A stretch of DNA of 64,000 nt from Pseudomonas putida W15Oct28 (GTDB lineage: Bacteria; Pseudomonadota; Gammaproteobacteria; Pseudomonadales; Pseudomonadaceae): positions 1-64,000 of the forward strand of contig NZ_JENB01000015.1 in assembly GCF_000708715.2 (NCBI RefSeq), given 5' to 3'. A program made the translations under genes and the position numbers. Positions 10,681 through 26,417 of this stretch are shown piece after piece. A model generated the notes under the pieces. It was not told the origin of the DNA, did not search any database, and saw nothing but the letters and a program-made list of their open reading frames with translations. Each line of letters opens with the position of its first letter. Positions within the stretch are counted from its first letter, which is position 1.

Positions 10681-10709
10681 AAAAACCCCGGTGCGTGGCC
10701 GGGGTTTTT
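10681..10709. terminator. Bidirectional rho-independent terminator after the monomeric isocitrate dehydrogenase gene
   Basis: AAAAACCCCGG and CCGGGGTTTTT flank a 7-base loop, giving an A-tract, GC stem and T-tract usable from either strand. It lies 21 bases past the icd stop on the minus strand. Confidence 0.87.
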
Positions 10710-10729
10710 GCTGTTACTTCAAGCGAACC

Positions 10730-14624
<3,895 letters not shown>

Positions 14625-14632
14625 GGCAATAC

Positions 14633-14671
14633 AAAACCGGCCGCTTCCTGTAAAGAAGCGGCCGGTTTTTT
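14633..14671. terminator. Bidirectional terminator between icd and cspD
   Basis: A 15-base perfect stem (AAAACCGGCCGCTTC paired with its complement) is followed by TTTTTT on the plus strand. An A-run at the other side makes it usable for the convergent cspD gene as well. Confidence 0.9.
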
Positions 14672-14694
14672 CGTATACCGGCAGAAAGCAGGGA

Positions 14695-14949
14695 TCACGC
14701 ATTAGCGGTCGTGGGCGAGTTCGGTACTCCCGTTGAAGCGCTGACGTTGGCGCCCTTGATTTCGACAGCATGCAGGCCCTTGGGGCCCTGGATGATGTTG
14801 AAAGTCACGGCCTGTCCGGCTTTCAGCGTCTTGTAACCGTCCATCTGGATCGCCGAATAATGGGCGAACAGATCTTCGGTTCCGCCGTCTTCATTGATGA
14901 ATCCATAGCCCTTGGCATTGTTGAACCACTTGACTTTACCGCTTGCCAT
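14695..14949 (-). CDS. cspD: Cold-shock-domain protein CspD
   Basis: This 84-residue single cold-shock domain protein binds single-stranded nucleic acid. RNP1-like KGYGFI and RNP2-like DLFAHYS are both present, followed by a short Ser/Thr/Ala-rich tail. CspD proteins inhibit replication in stationary or stressed E. coli, and the position beside clpS/clpA is conserved. The ATG at 14949 (MASGKVKWFN) is the family start, with an upstream AGAGGGA as ribosome-binding site. Confidence 0.93.
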   Translation of the reverse strand: MASGKVKWFNNAKGYGFINEDGGTEDLFAHYSAIQMDGYKTLKAGQAVTFNIIQGPKGLHAVEIKGANVSASTGVPNSPTTANA

Positions 14950-15179
14950 CCCTATGTCCCTCTGCAAAGGACTCCATCACTGGAGTATCATCCACTTCAT
15001 CCGCATACGAACCTTGCGAAAAATCTGGTTGACTGCGCGGATCTTTATCGACCACGGTGGGTTCTTATTGGTTGTAACACCGTTTTGCCGATAGTCAAGG
15101 TCGCCCGGCGCCTGCGCTGGCCGTGGCCTATGCCGTCAACCCACAACCTTAACCTGACGCTCATGATGAAATTCTTTCC

Positions 15180-15542
15180 ATGCATGCACCTAGTGAGATT
15201 CGACTAACATTCAATCAGGATCGCCCGCAAACGAATGAGGACGACGGCTCGGGTCTTGCAGTCCAGGAAGCCAAGCCGATCCTGCAGGCGCCACCGATGT
15301 ACAAGGTGGTTTTGTTCAACGATGACTACACGCCAATGGATTTCGTCGTCGAAGTGCTCGAGACGTTCTTCAGTCTGAACCGCGAGCTGGCGACCAAGAT
15401 CATGCTGACCGTCCATACAGAAGGGCGGGCAGTGTGCGGATTGTTTACCCGTGACATCGCCGAAACAAAGGCTATGCAGGTCAACCAATACGCCAGGGAA
15501 AGCCAGCATCCGCTACTCTGTGAAATCGAGAAGGACGGTTAA
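15180..15542 (+). CDS. clpS: ATP-dependent Clp protease adaptor ClpS
   Basis: This 120-residue N-recognin hands proteins with destabilising N-terminal residues (Leu, Phe, Trp, Tyr) to ClpA. The core [18 protein letters not shown] contains the conserved acidic pair and Met of the N-degron pocket, after a flexible N-terminal extension of about 40 residues. It lies 30 bases upstream of clpA, so the pair is an operon. The enzymes that create its N-degrons, Bpt and Aat, are encoded about 1-4 kb further on. Confidence 0.96.
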   Translation: MHAPSEIRLTFNQDRPQTNEDDGSGLAVQEAKPILQAPPMYKVVLFNDDYTPMDFVVEVLETFFSLNRELATKIMLTVHTEGRAVCGLFTRDIAETKAMQVNQYARESQHPLLCEIEKDG

Positions 15543-15572
15543 TCGCCGACCACTTGGGTATGAGGTGAAGCT

Positions 15573-17843
15573 ATGTTAAACCGCGAGCTCGAAGTCACCC
15601 TCAATCTGGCCTTCAAGGAGGCCCGTTCGAAGCGTCATGAGTTCATGACCGTCGAACATCTGCTGCTGGCACTCCTTGACAATGAGGCTGCCGCGACCGT
15701 TCTGCGCGCCTGTGGCGCCAATCTCGACAAGCTCAAGCACGACCTGCAAGAGTTCATCGATTCCACCACCCCGTTGATCCCTGTCAACGACGAAGACCGT
15801 GAAACCCAGCCGACCCTGGGCTTCCAACGCGTGCTGCAGCGTGCCGTGTTCCACGTGCAAAGCTCTGGCAAGCGCGAAGTGACCGGCGCCAACGTGCTGG
15901 TGGCGATCTTCAGCGAACAGGAAAGCCAGGCCGTGTTCCTGCTCAAGCAGCAGAGCGTGGCCCGCATCGACGTGGTCAACTACATCGCCCATGGCATCTC
16001 CAAGGTGCCGGGGCATGGCTCGCAGTCTGACAGCGACCAGGAAATGCAGGACGAAGAGGGCGGTGAAACCTCCTCTTCGAGCAACCCGCTGGATGCCTAT
16101 GCCAGCAACCTGAACGAGCTGGCCCGTGCCGGCCGTATCGACCCGTTGGTCGGCCGCGAGCAGGAAGTTGAGCGCGTGGCGCAAATCCTTGCCCGTCGGC
16201 GCAAGAACAACCCGTTGCTGGTGGGTGAGGCGGGCGTGGGCAAGACGGCCATCGCTGAAGGCCTGGCCAAGCGCATTGTCGATGGCCAGGTACCCGACCT
16301 GCTGGCGCAGAGTGTCGTGTACTCCCTCGACCTTGGCGCACTGCTGGCCGGTACCAAGTACCGCGGCGACTTCGAGAAGCGCTTCAAGGCGCTGCTCGGT
16401 GAGCTGCGCAAACGCCCGCAGGCGATCCTGTTCATCGACGAAATCCACACCATCATCGGTGCCGGTGCGGCTTCAGGCGGGGTGATGGATGCCTCCAACC
16501 TGCTCAAGCCGTTGCTCTCGTCGGGTGAGATCCGTTGCATCGGCTCCACCACCTTCCAGGAGTTCCGCGGCATCTTCGAGAAGGATCGTGCCCTGGCACG
16601 GCGCTTCCAGAAGGTGGACGTCAGCGAGCCGTCGGTCGAAGACACCGTGGGCATTCTGCGCGGCCTGAAGGGTCGCTTCGAAAGCCACCACAACATCGAG
16701 TACAGCGACGAAGCCCTGCGCGCCGCCGCCGAACTGGCCTCGCGCTACATCAACGACCGGCACATGCCGGACAAGGCCATCGACGTGATCGACGAAGCCG
16801 GTGCCTACCAGCGCCTGCAGCCGGAGGCTAATCGCGTCAAGCGCATCGAGGTGCCGCAGGTCGAGGACATCGTCGCCAAGATTGCGCGGATTCCGCCGAA
16901 GCATGTCAGCAGTTCCGACAAGGAGTTGCTGCGTAACCTTGAGCGTGACCTGAAACTGACCGTGTTCGGCCAGGACCCGGCGATCGACTCGCTGTCTACC
17001 GCCATCAAGCTGTCCCGCGCCGGCCTCAAAGCGCCGGACAAGCCTGTCGGTTCGTTCCTGTTTGCCGGCCCTACCGGCGTCGGCAAGACCGAAGCGGCGC
17101 GGCAGCTGGCCAAGGCACTGGGCGTGGAGCTGGTGCGTTTCGACATGTCCGAGTACATGGAGCGCCACACCGTGTCGCGCCTGATTGGTGCGCCGCCTGG
17201 TTACGTTGGCTTCGACCAGGGTGGTTTGCTCACCGAGGCGATCACCAAGCAACCGCACTGCGTATTGCTGCTTGATGAAATCGAGAAGGCCCACCCGGAA
17301 GTCTTCAACCTGCTGCTGCAGGTGATGGACCACGGTACCCTGACCGACAACAACGGGCGCAAGGCCGACTTCCGTAACGTGATCCTGATCATGACCACCA
17401 ACGCTGGCGCGGAAACCGCGGCACGGGCCTCGATCGGCTTCACCCATCAGGACCATGCGTCCGATGCCATGGAAGTCATCCGCAAAAGCTTCACGCCAGA
17501 GTTCCGCAACCGCCTGGACACCATCATCCAGTTCGGCCGCCTGAGCCACGAAACGATCAAAAGCATCGTCGACAAGTTCCTTATCGAACTGCAGGCGCAG
17601 CTGGAAGACAAGCGTGTGCTGCTGGAAGTCAGCGATGAGGCACGCGGCTGGCTGGCGGCGTCTGGCTACGACGTGCAGATGGGTGCGCGGCCGATGGCGC
17701 GGTTGATCCAGGACAAGATCAAACGGCCGCTGGCCGAGGAGATCCTGTTTGGTGAGCTGGCCGAGCATGGCGGTGTGGTGCACATCGACCTGCGCGATGA
17801 CGAACTGGTGTTCGACTTCGAGACCACGGCTGAGGTTGCCTGA
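15573..17843 (+). CDS. clpA: ATP-dependent Clp protease ATP-binding subunit ClpA
   Basis: This 756-residue AAA+ unfoldase feeds substrates to ClpP. The Clp N-domain that docks ClpS covers roughly residues 1-145. The first AAA module has Walker A GEAGVGKT at 218-225 and the second GPTGVGKT at about 499-506. An acidic linker (SDSDQEMQDEEGG) follows the N-domain. The length matches E. coli ClpA. A type B REP pair and a terminator follow. Confidence 0.97.
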   Translation: MLNRELEVTLNLAFKEARSKRHEFMTVEHLLLALLDNEAAATVLRACGANLDKLKHDLQEFIDSTTPLIPVNDEDRETQPTLGFQRVLQRAVFHVQSSGKREVTGANVLVAIFSEQESQAVFLLKQQSVARIDVVNYIAHGISKVPGHGSQSDSDQEMQDEEGGETSSSSNPLDAYASNLNELARAGRIDPLVGREQEVERVAQILARRRKNNPLLVGEAGVGKTAIAEGLAKRIVDGQVPDLLAQSVVYSLDLGALLAGTKYRGDFEKRFKALLGELRKRPQAILFIDEIHTIIGAGAASGGVMDASNLLKPLLSSGEIRCIGSTTFQEFRGIFEKDRALARRFQKVDVSEPSVEDTVGILRGLKGRFESHHNIEYSDEALRAAAELASRYINDRHMPDKAIDVIDEAGAYQRLQPEANRVKRIEVPQVEDIVAKIARIPPKHVSSSDKELLRNLERDLKLTVFGQDPAIDSLSTAIKLSRAGLKAPDKPVGSFLFAGPTGVGKTEAARQLAKALGVELVRFDMSEYMERHTVSRLIGAPPGYVGFDQGGLLTEAITKQPHCVLLLDEIEKAHPEVFNLLLQVMDHGTLTDNNGRKADFRNVILIMTTNAGAETAARASIGFTHQDHASDAMEVIRKSFTPEFRNRLDTIIQFGRLSHETIKSIVDKFLIELQAQLEDKRVLLEVSDEARGWLAASGYDVQMGARPMARLIQDKIKRPLAEEILFGELAEHGGVVHIDLRDDELVFDFETTAEVA

Positions 17844-17854
17844 TAGCGGGGCCC

Positions 17855-17940
17855 CTGTGGGAGCGGGCGTGCCCGCGAACACCGGCGAAGCCGGTGTCAT
17901 GCACCGCGGAGTCTGCTTCGCGGGCACGCCCGCTCCCACA
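17855..17940. repeat. REP pair, type B
   Basis: Facing GTGGGAGCGGGCGTGCCCGC units surround an ACACCGGC-GCCGGTGT stem, immediately after clpA. Confidence 0.87.
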
Positions 17941-17973
17941 GAAGGCGACGCAATACTGCAATCATGAAGGCAC

Positions 17974-18004
17974 AAAAAAGCCCGGCACATGGCCGGGCTT
18001 TTTC
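17974..18004. terminator. Bidirectional terminator between clpA and infA
   Basis: AAAAAAGCCCGGC and GCCGGGCTTTTT form a strong stem around ACATG, usable for clpA (plus) and infA (minus), which converge here. Confidence 0.9.
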
Positions 18005-18015
18005 ATGGCTGGAGC

Positions 18016-18234
18016 TTAGCGCGCACGGTAAGTGATGCGGCCCTTGCTCAGGTCGTACGGCGTCAGCTCGACGCGGACCTTGTCGCCAGTGAGAATACGG
18101 ATGTAGTTTTTGCGCATCTTTCCGGAGATGTGCGCGGTTACGACGTGCCCGTTTTCCAACTCCACGCGGAACATGGTGTTGGGCAGGGTGTCGACGACAG
18201 TACCTTCCATTTCGAAGCTGTCTTCTTTCGACAT
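18016..18234 (-). CDS. infA: Translation initiation factor IF-1
   Basis: This 72-residue OB-fold protein binds the 30S A site during initiation. The sequence [30 protein letters not shown] is the standard gammaproteobacterial IF-1. It is the last gene of an apparent aat-bpt-infA run on the minus strand, a conserved grouping. Confidence 0.98.
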
Positions 18235-18335
18235 GCAGTTGAGCCCTCGGATCCAGTGTTAGCCCGACGCATATCCGCACCGGGCAAAAAAGTGGCGCCG
18301 ATTATGCCGGAAATCTGCGTGTCAAGCCAATGCTT

Positions 18336-19043
18336 TCAGTTGAGGGTGACCCAGCGCTGGTTTATCAGCAGCTCGATAGGTCGATACTGCGTCTTGTAGT
18401 TCATTTTCTTGCAGTTCTTGATCCAGTAACCCAGGTAAACCGCTTCCAGGTCCTGACGCACGGCCTCGGTGATCTGCCAGAGGATGGCAAAGCGGCCAAG
18501 GCTGCGTCGCTCCTCGTCCGGCTCGTAGAAGGTGTACACCGCCGACAGGCCATTGGGCAGCAGGTCGCACACTGCCACCGCCATCAGCCGGCCTTGCAGG
18601 CGAAACTCGTAGAACCAGCAGAACGGCAGGTCGCGCACCAGGAAGGTGGAAAACTGGTCGCGGCTGGGCGGGTACATGTCACCGTCGGCGTGGCGCGTTT
18701 CGATATAGCGCCGGTACAGCTCGAAGTACTCCTCCTTGAACGTCGGGCGCGCTGCGCTAACGGTCAGGTCGGCGTTGCGCTTGAGAATGCGCCGCTGCTG
18801 GCGATTGGGGATAAAGCGCGCCGCCGGGATGCGCGCCGGCACGCAGGCGTTGCAGTTTTGGCAGTGGGGGCGGTACAGGTGGTCGCCACTGCGCCGGAAG
18901 CCCATTTCCGACAGGTCGGCGTACACGTTCACGTCCATCGGCTGGCTGGGGTCGAGGAACAGCGTGGTCGCTTGCTCGTCAGGCAGGTAGCTGCAGGAGT
19001 GGGGCTGAGTGGCATAGAACTTCAACCGCGCCAGCTCTGTCAT
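18336..19043 (-). CDS. bpt: Aspartate/glutamate leucyltransferase (bacterial ATE-like)
   Basis: This 235-residue enzyme adds leucine from Leu-tRNA to proteins with N-terminal Asp or Glu, creating ClpS-recognised degrons. The N-terminal domain contains the cysteine pattern CxxCxxC ([12 protein letters not shown]) and the C-terminal domain the GNAT-like [21 protein letters not shown] region seen in the family. The ATG at 19043 follows a G-rich ribosome-binding stretch (GAGGGGGGTTGATC). It sits 57 bases after aat on the same strand. Confidence 0.95.
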   Translation of the reverse strand: MTELARLKFYATQPHSCSYLPDEQATTLFLDPSQPMDVNVYADLSEMGFRRSGDHLYRPHCQNCNACVPARIPAARFIPNRQQRRILKRNADLTVSAARPTFKEEYFELYRRYIETRHADGDMYPPSRDQFSTFLVRDLPFCWFYEFRLQGRLMAVAVCDLLPNGLSAVYTFYEPDEERRSLGRFAILWQITEAVRQDLEAVYLGYWIKNCKKMNYKTQYRPIELLINQRWVTLN

Positions 19044-19100
19044 GATCAACCCCCCTCGGTGAGACTTTGTTTTAAGTGTAAGCCAGCTATGGGAACTCGA

Positions 19101-19781
19101 CTAGGGCGCCCATGTAGCGCTGTTGGGCTGATCGAGGTGGCGTGCCAGGTAGCTGGCGAATTCGGCGCGGCTGATGGCATGTGCGCCCAGGCTGTGCAGG
19201 TGGTTGGTGGGCATCTGGCAGTCGATCAGCACGAAACCGGCCTGGCGCAGGTGATTGACCAGCGTCACGAAGCCGACCTTGGAGGCGTTGTCGGCGCGGC
19301 TGAACATCGATTCGCCGAAGAACAGCTGGCCCATGGCCAGGCCGTACAGGCCGCCGACCAGCACGCCGTTCTCGCGTACCTCCACCGAATGGGCGATGCC
19401 ACGGCGGTGCAGTTCGCAGTAGGCGTTGCGCATGGTGTCGGTGATCCAGGTGCCGTCGGCGTAGTCGCGCGGTGCGGCGCAGGCAGCGATGACGGCGGCA
19501 AAGTCGGTGTCGAAGCTGACCTGGTAGCGGCCCTGACGGATCAGCTTGGCCAGCGAGCGCGACACGTGCAGCTGGTCGGGCAGCAGCACCGTGCGCGGGT
19601 CGGGTGACCACCACAGGATCGGCTGGCCGTCCTGGTACCACGGGAAGCAACCATGGCGATACGCCTGCACCAGGCGCTCGGGGCTCAGGTCGCCGCCGGC
19701 GGCCAGCAGGCCGTTGGGGTCGTGCAGGGCCTTTTCCAGGGGCGGGAAGGTCAGCGAGTCGCGGGTCAGCCAGGTGAGCAT
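19101..19781 (-). CDS. aat: Leucyl/phenylalanyl-tRNA-protein transferase
   Basis: This 226-residue enzyme conjugates Leu or Phe to N-terminal Lys or Arg and so makes primary N-degrons. Family motifs [10 protein letters not shown] near the N-terminus, [18 protein letters not shown] and [14 protein letters not shown] are all present. It is the first gene of the aat-bpt-infA group. With clpS and clpA nearby, the main parts of the bacterial N-degron route are encoded within about 4.6 kb. Confidence 0.96.
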   Translation of the reverse strand: MLTWLTRDSLTFPPLEKALHDPNGLLAAGGDLSPERLVQAYRHGCFPWYQDGQPILWWSPDPRTVLLPDQLHVSRSLAKLIRQGRYQVSFDTDFAAVIAACAAPRDYADGTWITDTMRNAYCELHRRGIAHSVEVRENGVLVGGLYGLAMGQLFFGESMFSRADNASKVGFVTLVNHLRQAGFVLIDCQMPTNHLHSLGAHAISRAEFASYLARHLDQPNSATWAP

Positions 19782-20224
19782 GGTCTATCGTGCGGTGGGG
19801 GAGGGGAGAGGGCAGCATGGCGCGGGTGAAAAGCAGGGTCAATCTCTTTGGCTTCTTCGCGGGCATGCCCGCTCCCACAGGAACATCACGGTCTTCTGGT
19901 TTGCGCGGGACCTGTGGGAGCGGGCGAGCCCGCGAAGAGGCCGGCACAGGCGATGAAATCAGGCAATTTCCTGCACATTCATGAAACCGCAGGCACCATC
20001 CGCTACATTTGCTGTCACACCTGTGCAAAAACACAGCATAAGCCTTTGTCACAAAAGAAAATGCATGCTCAAATTGCAGCCATGTGAAAGTCGCCCCCGG
20101 CAAACCCCCATGCGGCGTGCCGCCATGGCGGCTGGCGGGCAGTAATGTTAAAAGTAGTGGTTCATTGGCCGCACCGCCGGCCGATCACTATTGGACGCGC
20201 ACCACGCGCAGGAATAGACGCGTT
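19782..20224. other. Intergenic region between divergent aat and ftsK
   Basis: A type B REP pair fills 19853-19944. The remaining 280 bases include an AT-richer stretch (about 19,960-20,090) that must hold promoters for ftsK and aat, and a short palindrome CTGTGCAAAAACACAG near 20,020. No promoter could be assigned with confidence. Confidence 0.4.
19853..19944. repeat. REP pair, type B
   Basis: Facing TTCGCGGGCATGCCCGCTCC and GGAGCGGGCGAGCCCGCGAA units lie in the aat/ftsK gap. Confidence 0.87.
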
Positions 20225-22711
20225 TTGAAGAAATCCACCGCAACCCCAGCTCCTTTGCCTGTGCCCCTGTGGCGGCAGCAGCTGCATTACCGCCTCAAGG
20301 AAGGTGCGTTGATCGCGATCGGCGCCCTGTGCCTGTACCTGTGGATGGCGCTGCTGACCTACGACACCTCCGACCCGGGCTTCAGCCATACCAGCAACGC
20401 CGACCAGGTGCAGAACGCCGCCGGGCGAGCCGGTGCCTACTTCGCCGACATCCTGTTCATGGTGCTGGGTTACTTCGCCTACATCTTCCCGCTGTTGCTG
20501 GCGGTCAAGACCTGGCAGATTTTCCGCGAGCGCCATCAGCCGTGGGACTGGAGCGGCTGGCTGTTCTCCTGGCGATTGATCGGCCTGGTGTTCCTGGTGC
20601 TGTCCGGTGCAGCGCTGGCCCATATCCACTTCCATCCGCCGGCGACCATGCCGTTTTCCGCGGGTGGCGCGCTGGGCGAAAGCCTTGGCGAACTGGCGCG
20701 CAACCTGCTGAACGTGCAGGGCAGCACGCTGATGTTCATTGCCCTGTTCCTGTTCGGCCTGACCGTGTTCACCGATTTGTCGTGGTTCAAGGTGATGGAC
20801 CTGACCGGCAAGATCACCCTCGACCTGTTCGAGTTGGTGCAGGGCGCCGCCAACCGCTGGTGGGAGGCGCGCAACGAGCGCAAACGCCTGGAGGCGCAGC
20901 TGCGTGAGGACGAACCGGTGTTCAAGGCGCCGCCGATGGCCGCCGACAAGCGCGAGCCAGCCAAGCCGGCGCTGCGTGAGCGTATTTTCAAGCGTGAAGA
21001 AGCGCCCGCCCAACCTGTTGTGCAACGCGAACCGACCCTTGCCCGTGAGCCCGTGGTGCCGCGCGAGCCGGTAGTGGCGCGTGAAGCCGTGGCGCCCCGC
21101 GAGCTGCCTGCGGCCCCGACCATCGTGCCACCGGCAGCGGCCAGGGCGCCGGAGCCGAGCAAGCGCGTGATGAAAGAGAAGCAGGCGCCGCTGTTCGTCG
21201 ACAGCGCCGTTGAAGGCACCCTGCCGCCGATTTCTATCCTTGACCCTGCCGAGCAGAAAAAGATCGAGTACTCGCCAGAATCCCTGGCCAGTGTCGGCCA
21301 GCTGCTGGAAATCAAGCTCAAGGAATTCGGCGTTGAAGTCGCGGTGGACTCGATCCACCCGGGCCCGGTGATCACCCGTTATGAAATCCAGCCGGCCGCT
21401 GGCGTGAAGGTGAGCCGCATCGCCAACCTGGCCAAGGACCTGGCGCGTTCGCTGGCCGTGACCAGCGTGCGGGTGGTTGAGGTCATCCCTGGCAAGACCA
21501 CCGTGGGTATCGAGATCCCCAACGAAAACCGGCAGATGGTGCGCTTCTCCGAAGTGCTGGCCACGCCGCAGTTTGAGGAGCAGAAATCGCCGGTCACCCT
21601 GGCCCTGGGCCACGACATCGGCGGCAAGCCGGTCATCACCGACCTGGCCAAGATGCCGCACCTGCTGGTGGCCGGTACCACCGGCTCCGGTAAGTCGGTG
21701 GGTGTGAACGCGATGATCCTGTCGATCCTGTTCAAATCGGGCCCGGAAGACGCGCGTTTGATCATGATCGACCCGAAAATGCTCGAGCTGTCGATCTACG
21801 AAGGCATCCCGCATCTGCTGTGCCCGGTGGTCACCGACATGAAGGACGCCGCCAACGCCCTGCGCTGGAGCGTGGCCGAGATGGAGCGGCGCTACAAGCT
21901 GATGGCGGCCATGGGCGTGCGTAACCTTGGCGGTTTCAACCGCAAGATCAAGGATGCCGAGGAAGCCGGCGAGGTCATTCATGACCCGCTGTTCCGCCGC
22001 GAGAGCATGGACGACGTGCCGCCTGCGCTGAAAACCCTGCCGACCATCGTGGTGGTGGTCGACGAATTCGCCGACATGATGATGATCGTCGGCAAGAAGG
22101 TCGAAGAGCTGATCGCCCGTATCGCCCAGAAAGCGCGGGCGGCCGGTATCCACCTGATTCTTGCCACCCAGCGCCCGTCGGTGGACGTGATTACCGGCCT
22201 GATCAAGGCCAACATCCCGACCCGCATGGCATTCCAGGTGTCGAGCAAGATCGACTCGCGCACCATCATCGACCAAGGTGGCGCGGAGCAGCTGCTGGGC
22301 CACGGTGACATGCTGTACATGCCGCCGGGTACCAGCCTGCCGATCCGCGTGCACGGTGCGTTCGTCTCCGACGACGAAGTGCACCGCGTGGTGGAAGCGT
22401 GGAAGCTGCGTGGCGCGCCGGACTACAACGACGACATCCTCAACGGCGTGGAAGAGGCCGGCAGCGGCTTTGAAGGCGGCGGCGGCGGTGGCGATGGCGA
22501 TGATTCGGAAAGCGACGCCCTGTATGATGAGGCCGTGCAATTCGTGCTGGAAAGCCGCCGCGCGTCGATCTCGGCCGTGCAACGCAAGCTGAAGATCGGT
22601 TACAACCGCGCCGCCCGCATGATCGAAGCCATGGAAATGGCCGGCGTGGTCACCCCGATGAACAGTAACGGCTCGCGGGAAGTGATTGCCCCGGGCGGCC
22701 CACGCGACTGA
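20225..22711 (+). CDS. ftsK: DNA translocase FtsK
   Basis: This 828-residue septal DNA pump coordinates chromosome segregation and XerCD-dif resolution with division. Four N-terminal membrane segments (about residues 25-190) are followed by a Pro/Glu/Arg-rich linker with degenerate (R/V)EP repeats, then the RecA-like motor with Walker A GTTGSGKS at 484-491, and the C-terminal winged-helix gamma domain. The TTG at 20225 is taken as start because homologues begin [11 protein letters not shown] and AGGAA lies upstream; the upstream in-frame region has no family similarity. It heads the ftsK-lolA-rarA-crcB-serS-cysG run. Confidence 0.93.
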   Translation: MKKSTATPAPLPVPLWRQQLHYRLKEGALIAIGALCLYLWMALLTYDTSDPGFSHTSNADQVQNAAGRAGAYFADILFMVLGYFAYIFPLLLAVKTWQIFRERHQPWDWSGWLFSWRLIGLVFLVLSGAALAHIHFHPPATMPFSAGGALGESLGELARNLLNVQGSTLMFIALFLFGLTVFTDLSWFKVMDLTGKITLDLFELVQGAANRWWEARNERKRLEAQLREDEPVFKAPPMAADKREPAKPALRERIFKREEAPAQPVVQREPTLAREPVVPREPVVAREAVAPRELPAAPTIVPPAAARAPEPSKRVMKEKQAPLFVDSAVEGTLPPISILDPAEQKKIEYSPESLASVGQLLEIKLKEFGVEVAVDSIHPGPVITRYEIQPAAGVKVSRIANLAKDLARSLAVTSVRVVEVIPGKTTVGIEIPNENRQMVRFSEVLATPQFEEQKSPVTLALGHDIGGKPVITDLAKMPHLLVAGTTGSGKSVGVNAMILSILFKSGPEDARLIMIDPKMLELSIYEGIPHLLCPVVTDMKDAANALRWSVAEMERRYKLMAAMGVRNLGGFNRKIKDAEEAGEVIHDPLFRRESMDDVPPALKTLPTIVVVVDEFADMMMIVGKKVEELIARIAQKARAAGIHLILATQRPSVDVITGLIKANIPTRMAFQVSSKIDSRTIIDQGGAEQLLGHGDMLYMPPGTSLPIRVHGAFVSDDEVHRVVEAWKLRGAPDYNDDILNGVEEAGSGFEGGGGGGDGDDSESDALYDEAVQFVLESRRASISAVQRKLKIGYNRAARMIEAMEMAGVVTPMNSNGSREVIAPGGPRD

Positions 22712-22773
22712 TGAACACCTTGCCGGGCGCCAACGGTGGCGCCCGGCCTTTTCAATGCTCAATGAGGATTACC

Positions 22774-23397
22774 ATGCGCGCGATTCGCATGCTGTTGGTT
22801 TCTGCCCTTGCTCTGGGCAGCGTTTCGGCTTTTGCCGGTGAGCAAGATGTACAACGCCTGACCCAGCTGCTGGAAAAGTCGCAGACTATCGAGGCCAACT
22901 TTTCCCAGCTGACCTTGGGTGCCGACGGCACCAGCCTGCAGGAGACTGCTGGCCAGATGATCGTCAAGCGCCCGGGCCTGTTCTACTGGCACACCAATGC
23001 GCCACAGGAGCAGGTGGTGGTGTCTGATGGCAAGATGGTTACCCTGTGGGACCCGGACCTGGAACAGGCCACCGTCAAAAAGCTCGACGTTCGCCTGAAC
23101 CAGACCCCGGCACTGCTGCTGTCCGGTGACGTGTCGAAGATCAGCCAGAGCTTCGACATCGCCTCGAAAGAGCAGGGCGAAGTCATGGACTTCACCCTCA
23201 AGCCGAAGACCAAGGACACCCTGTTCGACTCGCTGCGCGTGTCGTTCCGCAAGGGCCTGATCAATGACATGCAGCTGATCGACAGCGTCGGCCAGCGCAC
23301 CAACATCCTGTTCAATGGCGTCAAGGCCAACCAGGCGGTGCCGGACAGCAAGTTCAAGTTCGACATCCCCAAAGGCGCGGACGTGATCAAGGAGTAA
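22774..23397 (+). CDS. lolA: Outer-membrane lipoprotein carrier protein LolA
   Basis: This 207-residue periplasmic chaperone carries lipoproteins from LolCDE to LolB. A signal peptide of about 21 residues ([21 protein letters not shown]) precedes mature [12 protein letters not shown]. The start at 22774 has GAGGAT upstream; an in-frame ATG overlapping the ftsK stop would spoil the signal peptide. It lies between ftsK and rarA, as in many gammaproteobacteria. Confidence 0.95.
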   Translation: MRAIRMLLVSALALGSVSAFAGEQDVQRLTQLLEKSQTIEANFSQLTLGADGTSLQETAGQMIVKRPGLFYWHTNAPQEQVVVSDGKMVTLWDPDLEQATVKKLDVRLNQTPALLLSGDVSKISQSFDIASKEQGEVMDFTLKPKTKDTLFDSLRVSFRKGLINDMQLIDSVGQRTNILFNGVKANQAVPDSKFKFDIPKGADVIKE

Positions 23398-23409
23398 CCG
23401 GAGCTCGTC

Positions 23410-24735
23410 ATGGACCTGTTTCGAAGCGAACCCGTCGCCCAGCCACTGGCCGCCCGCCTGCGCCCGTCCAACCTGGACGAATACGTCGGCCAGGAGCACC
23501 TGCTGGCACGCGGCAAACCGCTGCGTGAGGCGCTGGAGCAGGGTGCGCTGCACTCGATGATATTCTGGGGGCCGCCTGGGGTGGGCAAAACCACCCTGGC
23601 GCGGCTGCTGGCGCAGTTCTGCGATGCGCACTTCGAAACCGTGTCGGCGGTACTGGCCGGGGTCAAAGAGATTCGCCAGGCGGTCGAGGTGGCCAAGCAG
23701 CAGGCAGGCCAGTATGGCCGGCGCACCATCCTGTTCGTCGACGAAGTGCACCGCTTCAACAAGTCGCAGCAGGACGCCTTTTTGCCCTATGTGGAAGACG
23801 GCACCCTGCTGTTCATCGGCGCCACCACCGAGAACCCGTCGTTTGAGCTGAACAACGCGCTGCTGTCGCGGGCGCGGGTGTATGTGCTCAAGAGCCTGGA
23901 CGAGGCGGCCCTGCGCAAGCTGGTCAACCGTGCGCTGACCGAAGAGCGTGGCCTGGGCAAGCGCAACCTGCGGGTGGGCGACGACGCCTTCAAGATGCTG
24001 ATGGCCGCCGCCGACGGCGATGGCCGGCGCATGCTCAACTTCCTCGAGAACGCCTCGGACCTGGCTGAAGACGGCAGCGAAATCGACGTCGAGATGCTGC
24101 AGAGCCTGCTGGGTGACAGCCGTCGTCGCTTCGACAAGGGCGGCGAGGCGTTCTACGACCAGATTTCCGCGCTGCACAAGTCGGTGCGCGGCTCCAACCC
24201 CGATGGTGCCCTGTACTGGTTTGCCCGCATGCTCGACGGCGGCTGCGACCCGCTGTACATCGCCCGCCGCGTGGTGCGCATGGCCAGCGAGGACATCGGC
24301 AACGCCGACCCGCGTGCGCTCAGCCTGTGCCTGGCAGCCTGGGATGTGCAGGAGCGCCTCGGCAGCCCCGAGGGCGAGCTGGCGGTGGCCCAGGCCATCA
24401 CCTACCTGGCCTGTGCGCCGAAGAGCAACGCGGTGTACATGGGCTTCAAGACCGCCCTGCGCGAAGCGGCCGAGCATGGCTCGCTGGAGGTGCCGTTGCA
24501 CCTGCGCAACGCCCCGACCAAGCTGATGAAGCAACTGGGCTATGGCGACGAGTACCGCTATGCCCACGATGAGCCCGACGCCTACGCCGCCGGGGAGGAT
24601 TACTTCCCTGATGCGTTGGAGCCGCGCCAGTACTACCAGCCGGTGCCCCGTGGCCTGGAGCTGAAGATTGGCGAGAAGCTGCGCCACCTCGCCGACCTCG
24701 ACCGCAACAGCCTCCGCCAGCGGAGAAAACCGTGA
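23410..24735 (+). CDS. rarA: Replication-associated recombination protein RarA (MgsA) ATPase
   Basis: This 441-residue AAA+ protein acts at stalled forks and is related to clamp-loader subunits. Walker A GPPGVGKT is at 54-61, Walker B FVDEVHRF follows, and the sensor region is [20 protein letters not shown]-terminal tetramerisation domain completes the family length. It overlaps the crcB start by 4 bases. Confidence 0.96.
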   Translation: MDLFRSEPVAQPLAARLRPSNLDEYVGQEHLLARGKPLREALEQGALHSMIFWGPPGVGKTTLARLLAQFCDAHFETVSAVLAGVKEIRQAVEVAKQQAGQYGRRTILFVDEVHRFNKSQQDAFLPYVEDGTLLFIGATTENPSFELNNALLSRARVYVLKSLDEAALRKLVNRALTEERGLGKRNLRVGDDAFKMLMAAADGDGRRMLNFLENASDLAEDGSEIDVEMLQSLLGDSRRRFDKGGEAFYDQISALHKSVRGSNPDGALYWFARMLDGGCDPLYIARRVVRMASEDIGNADPRALSLCLAAWDVQERLGSPEGELAVAQAITYLACAPKSNAVYMGFKTALREAAEHGSLEVPLHLRNAPTKLMKQLGYGDEYRYAHDEPDAYAAGEDYFPDALEPRQYYQPVPRGLELKIGEKLRHLADLDRNSLRQRRKP

Positions 24736-25106
24736 TTGCACTCATTGCTGCGGTCAGCGCGGGCGGTATTGCCGGTACCTTGTTGCGCTTTGCTACCGCC
24801 AACTGGGTAGCAGCCCACTGGCCACGGCACTTCTATGCCGGTACGCTGGCGGTCAACCTGGTTGGCTGCCTGCTGATCGGCCTGCTCTATGGCTTGTTCT
24901 TGCACAAGCCGCTGGCGCCGGTCGAATTGCGCGCTGGCCTGATTGTCGGCTTCCTCGGTGGCCTTACAACCTTTTCTTCCTTCTCGCTCGATACCGTGCG
25001 CCTGATGGAAAGCGGGCAAGTGCCCCTTGCCTTGGGCTATACCAGTATCAGCGTGGTGGGCGGGCTGCTCGCAACCTGGGCCGGCCTGTCCCTGACCCGA
25101 TTCTGA
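24732..25106 (+). CDS. crcB: Fluoride ion channel CrcB/Fluc
   Basis: This 124-residue four-helix membrane protein assembles as a dual-topology dimer that exports fluoride. The signature [13 protein letters not shown] is present. Translation starts at GTG 24732 overlapping the rarA stop (GTGA), implying coupling. No fluoride riboswitch is seen ahead of it, consistent with its position inside an operon. Confidence 0.95.
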   Translation: MIALIAAVSAGGIAGTLLRFATANWVAAHWPRHFYAGTLAVNLVGCLLIGLLYGLFLHKPLAPVELRAGLIVGFLGGLTTFSSFSLDTVRLMESGQVPLALGYTSISVVGGLLATWAGLSLTRF

Positions 25107-25124
25107 ACCAACACCTACCTATAA

Positions 25125-26417
<1,293 letters not shown>

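Noticed and set aside
20162..22762. An 866-codon minus-strand frame opposite ftsK
   Set aside because: It is an antisense shadow of ftsK, with His/Arg/Gln-rich composition and no recognisable family.
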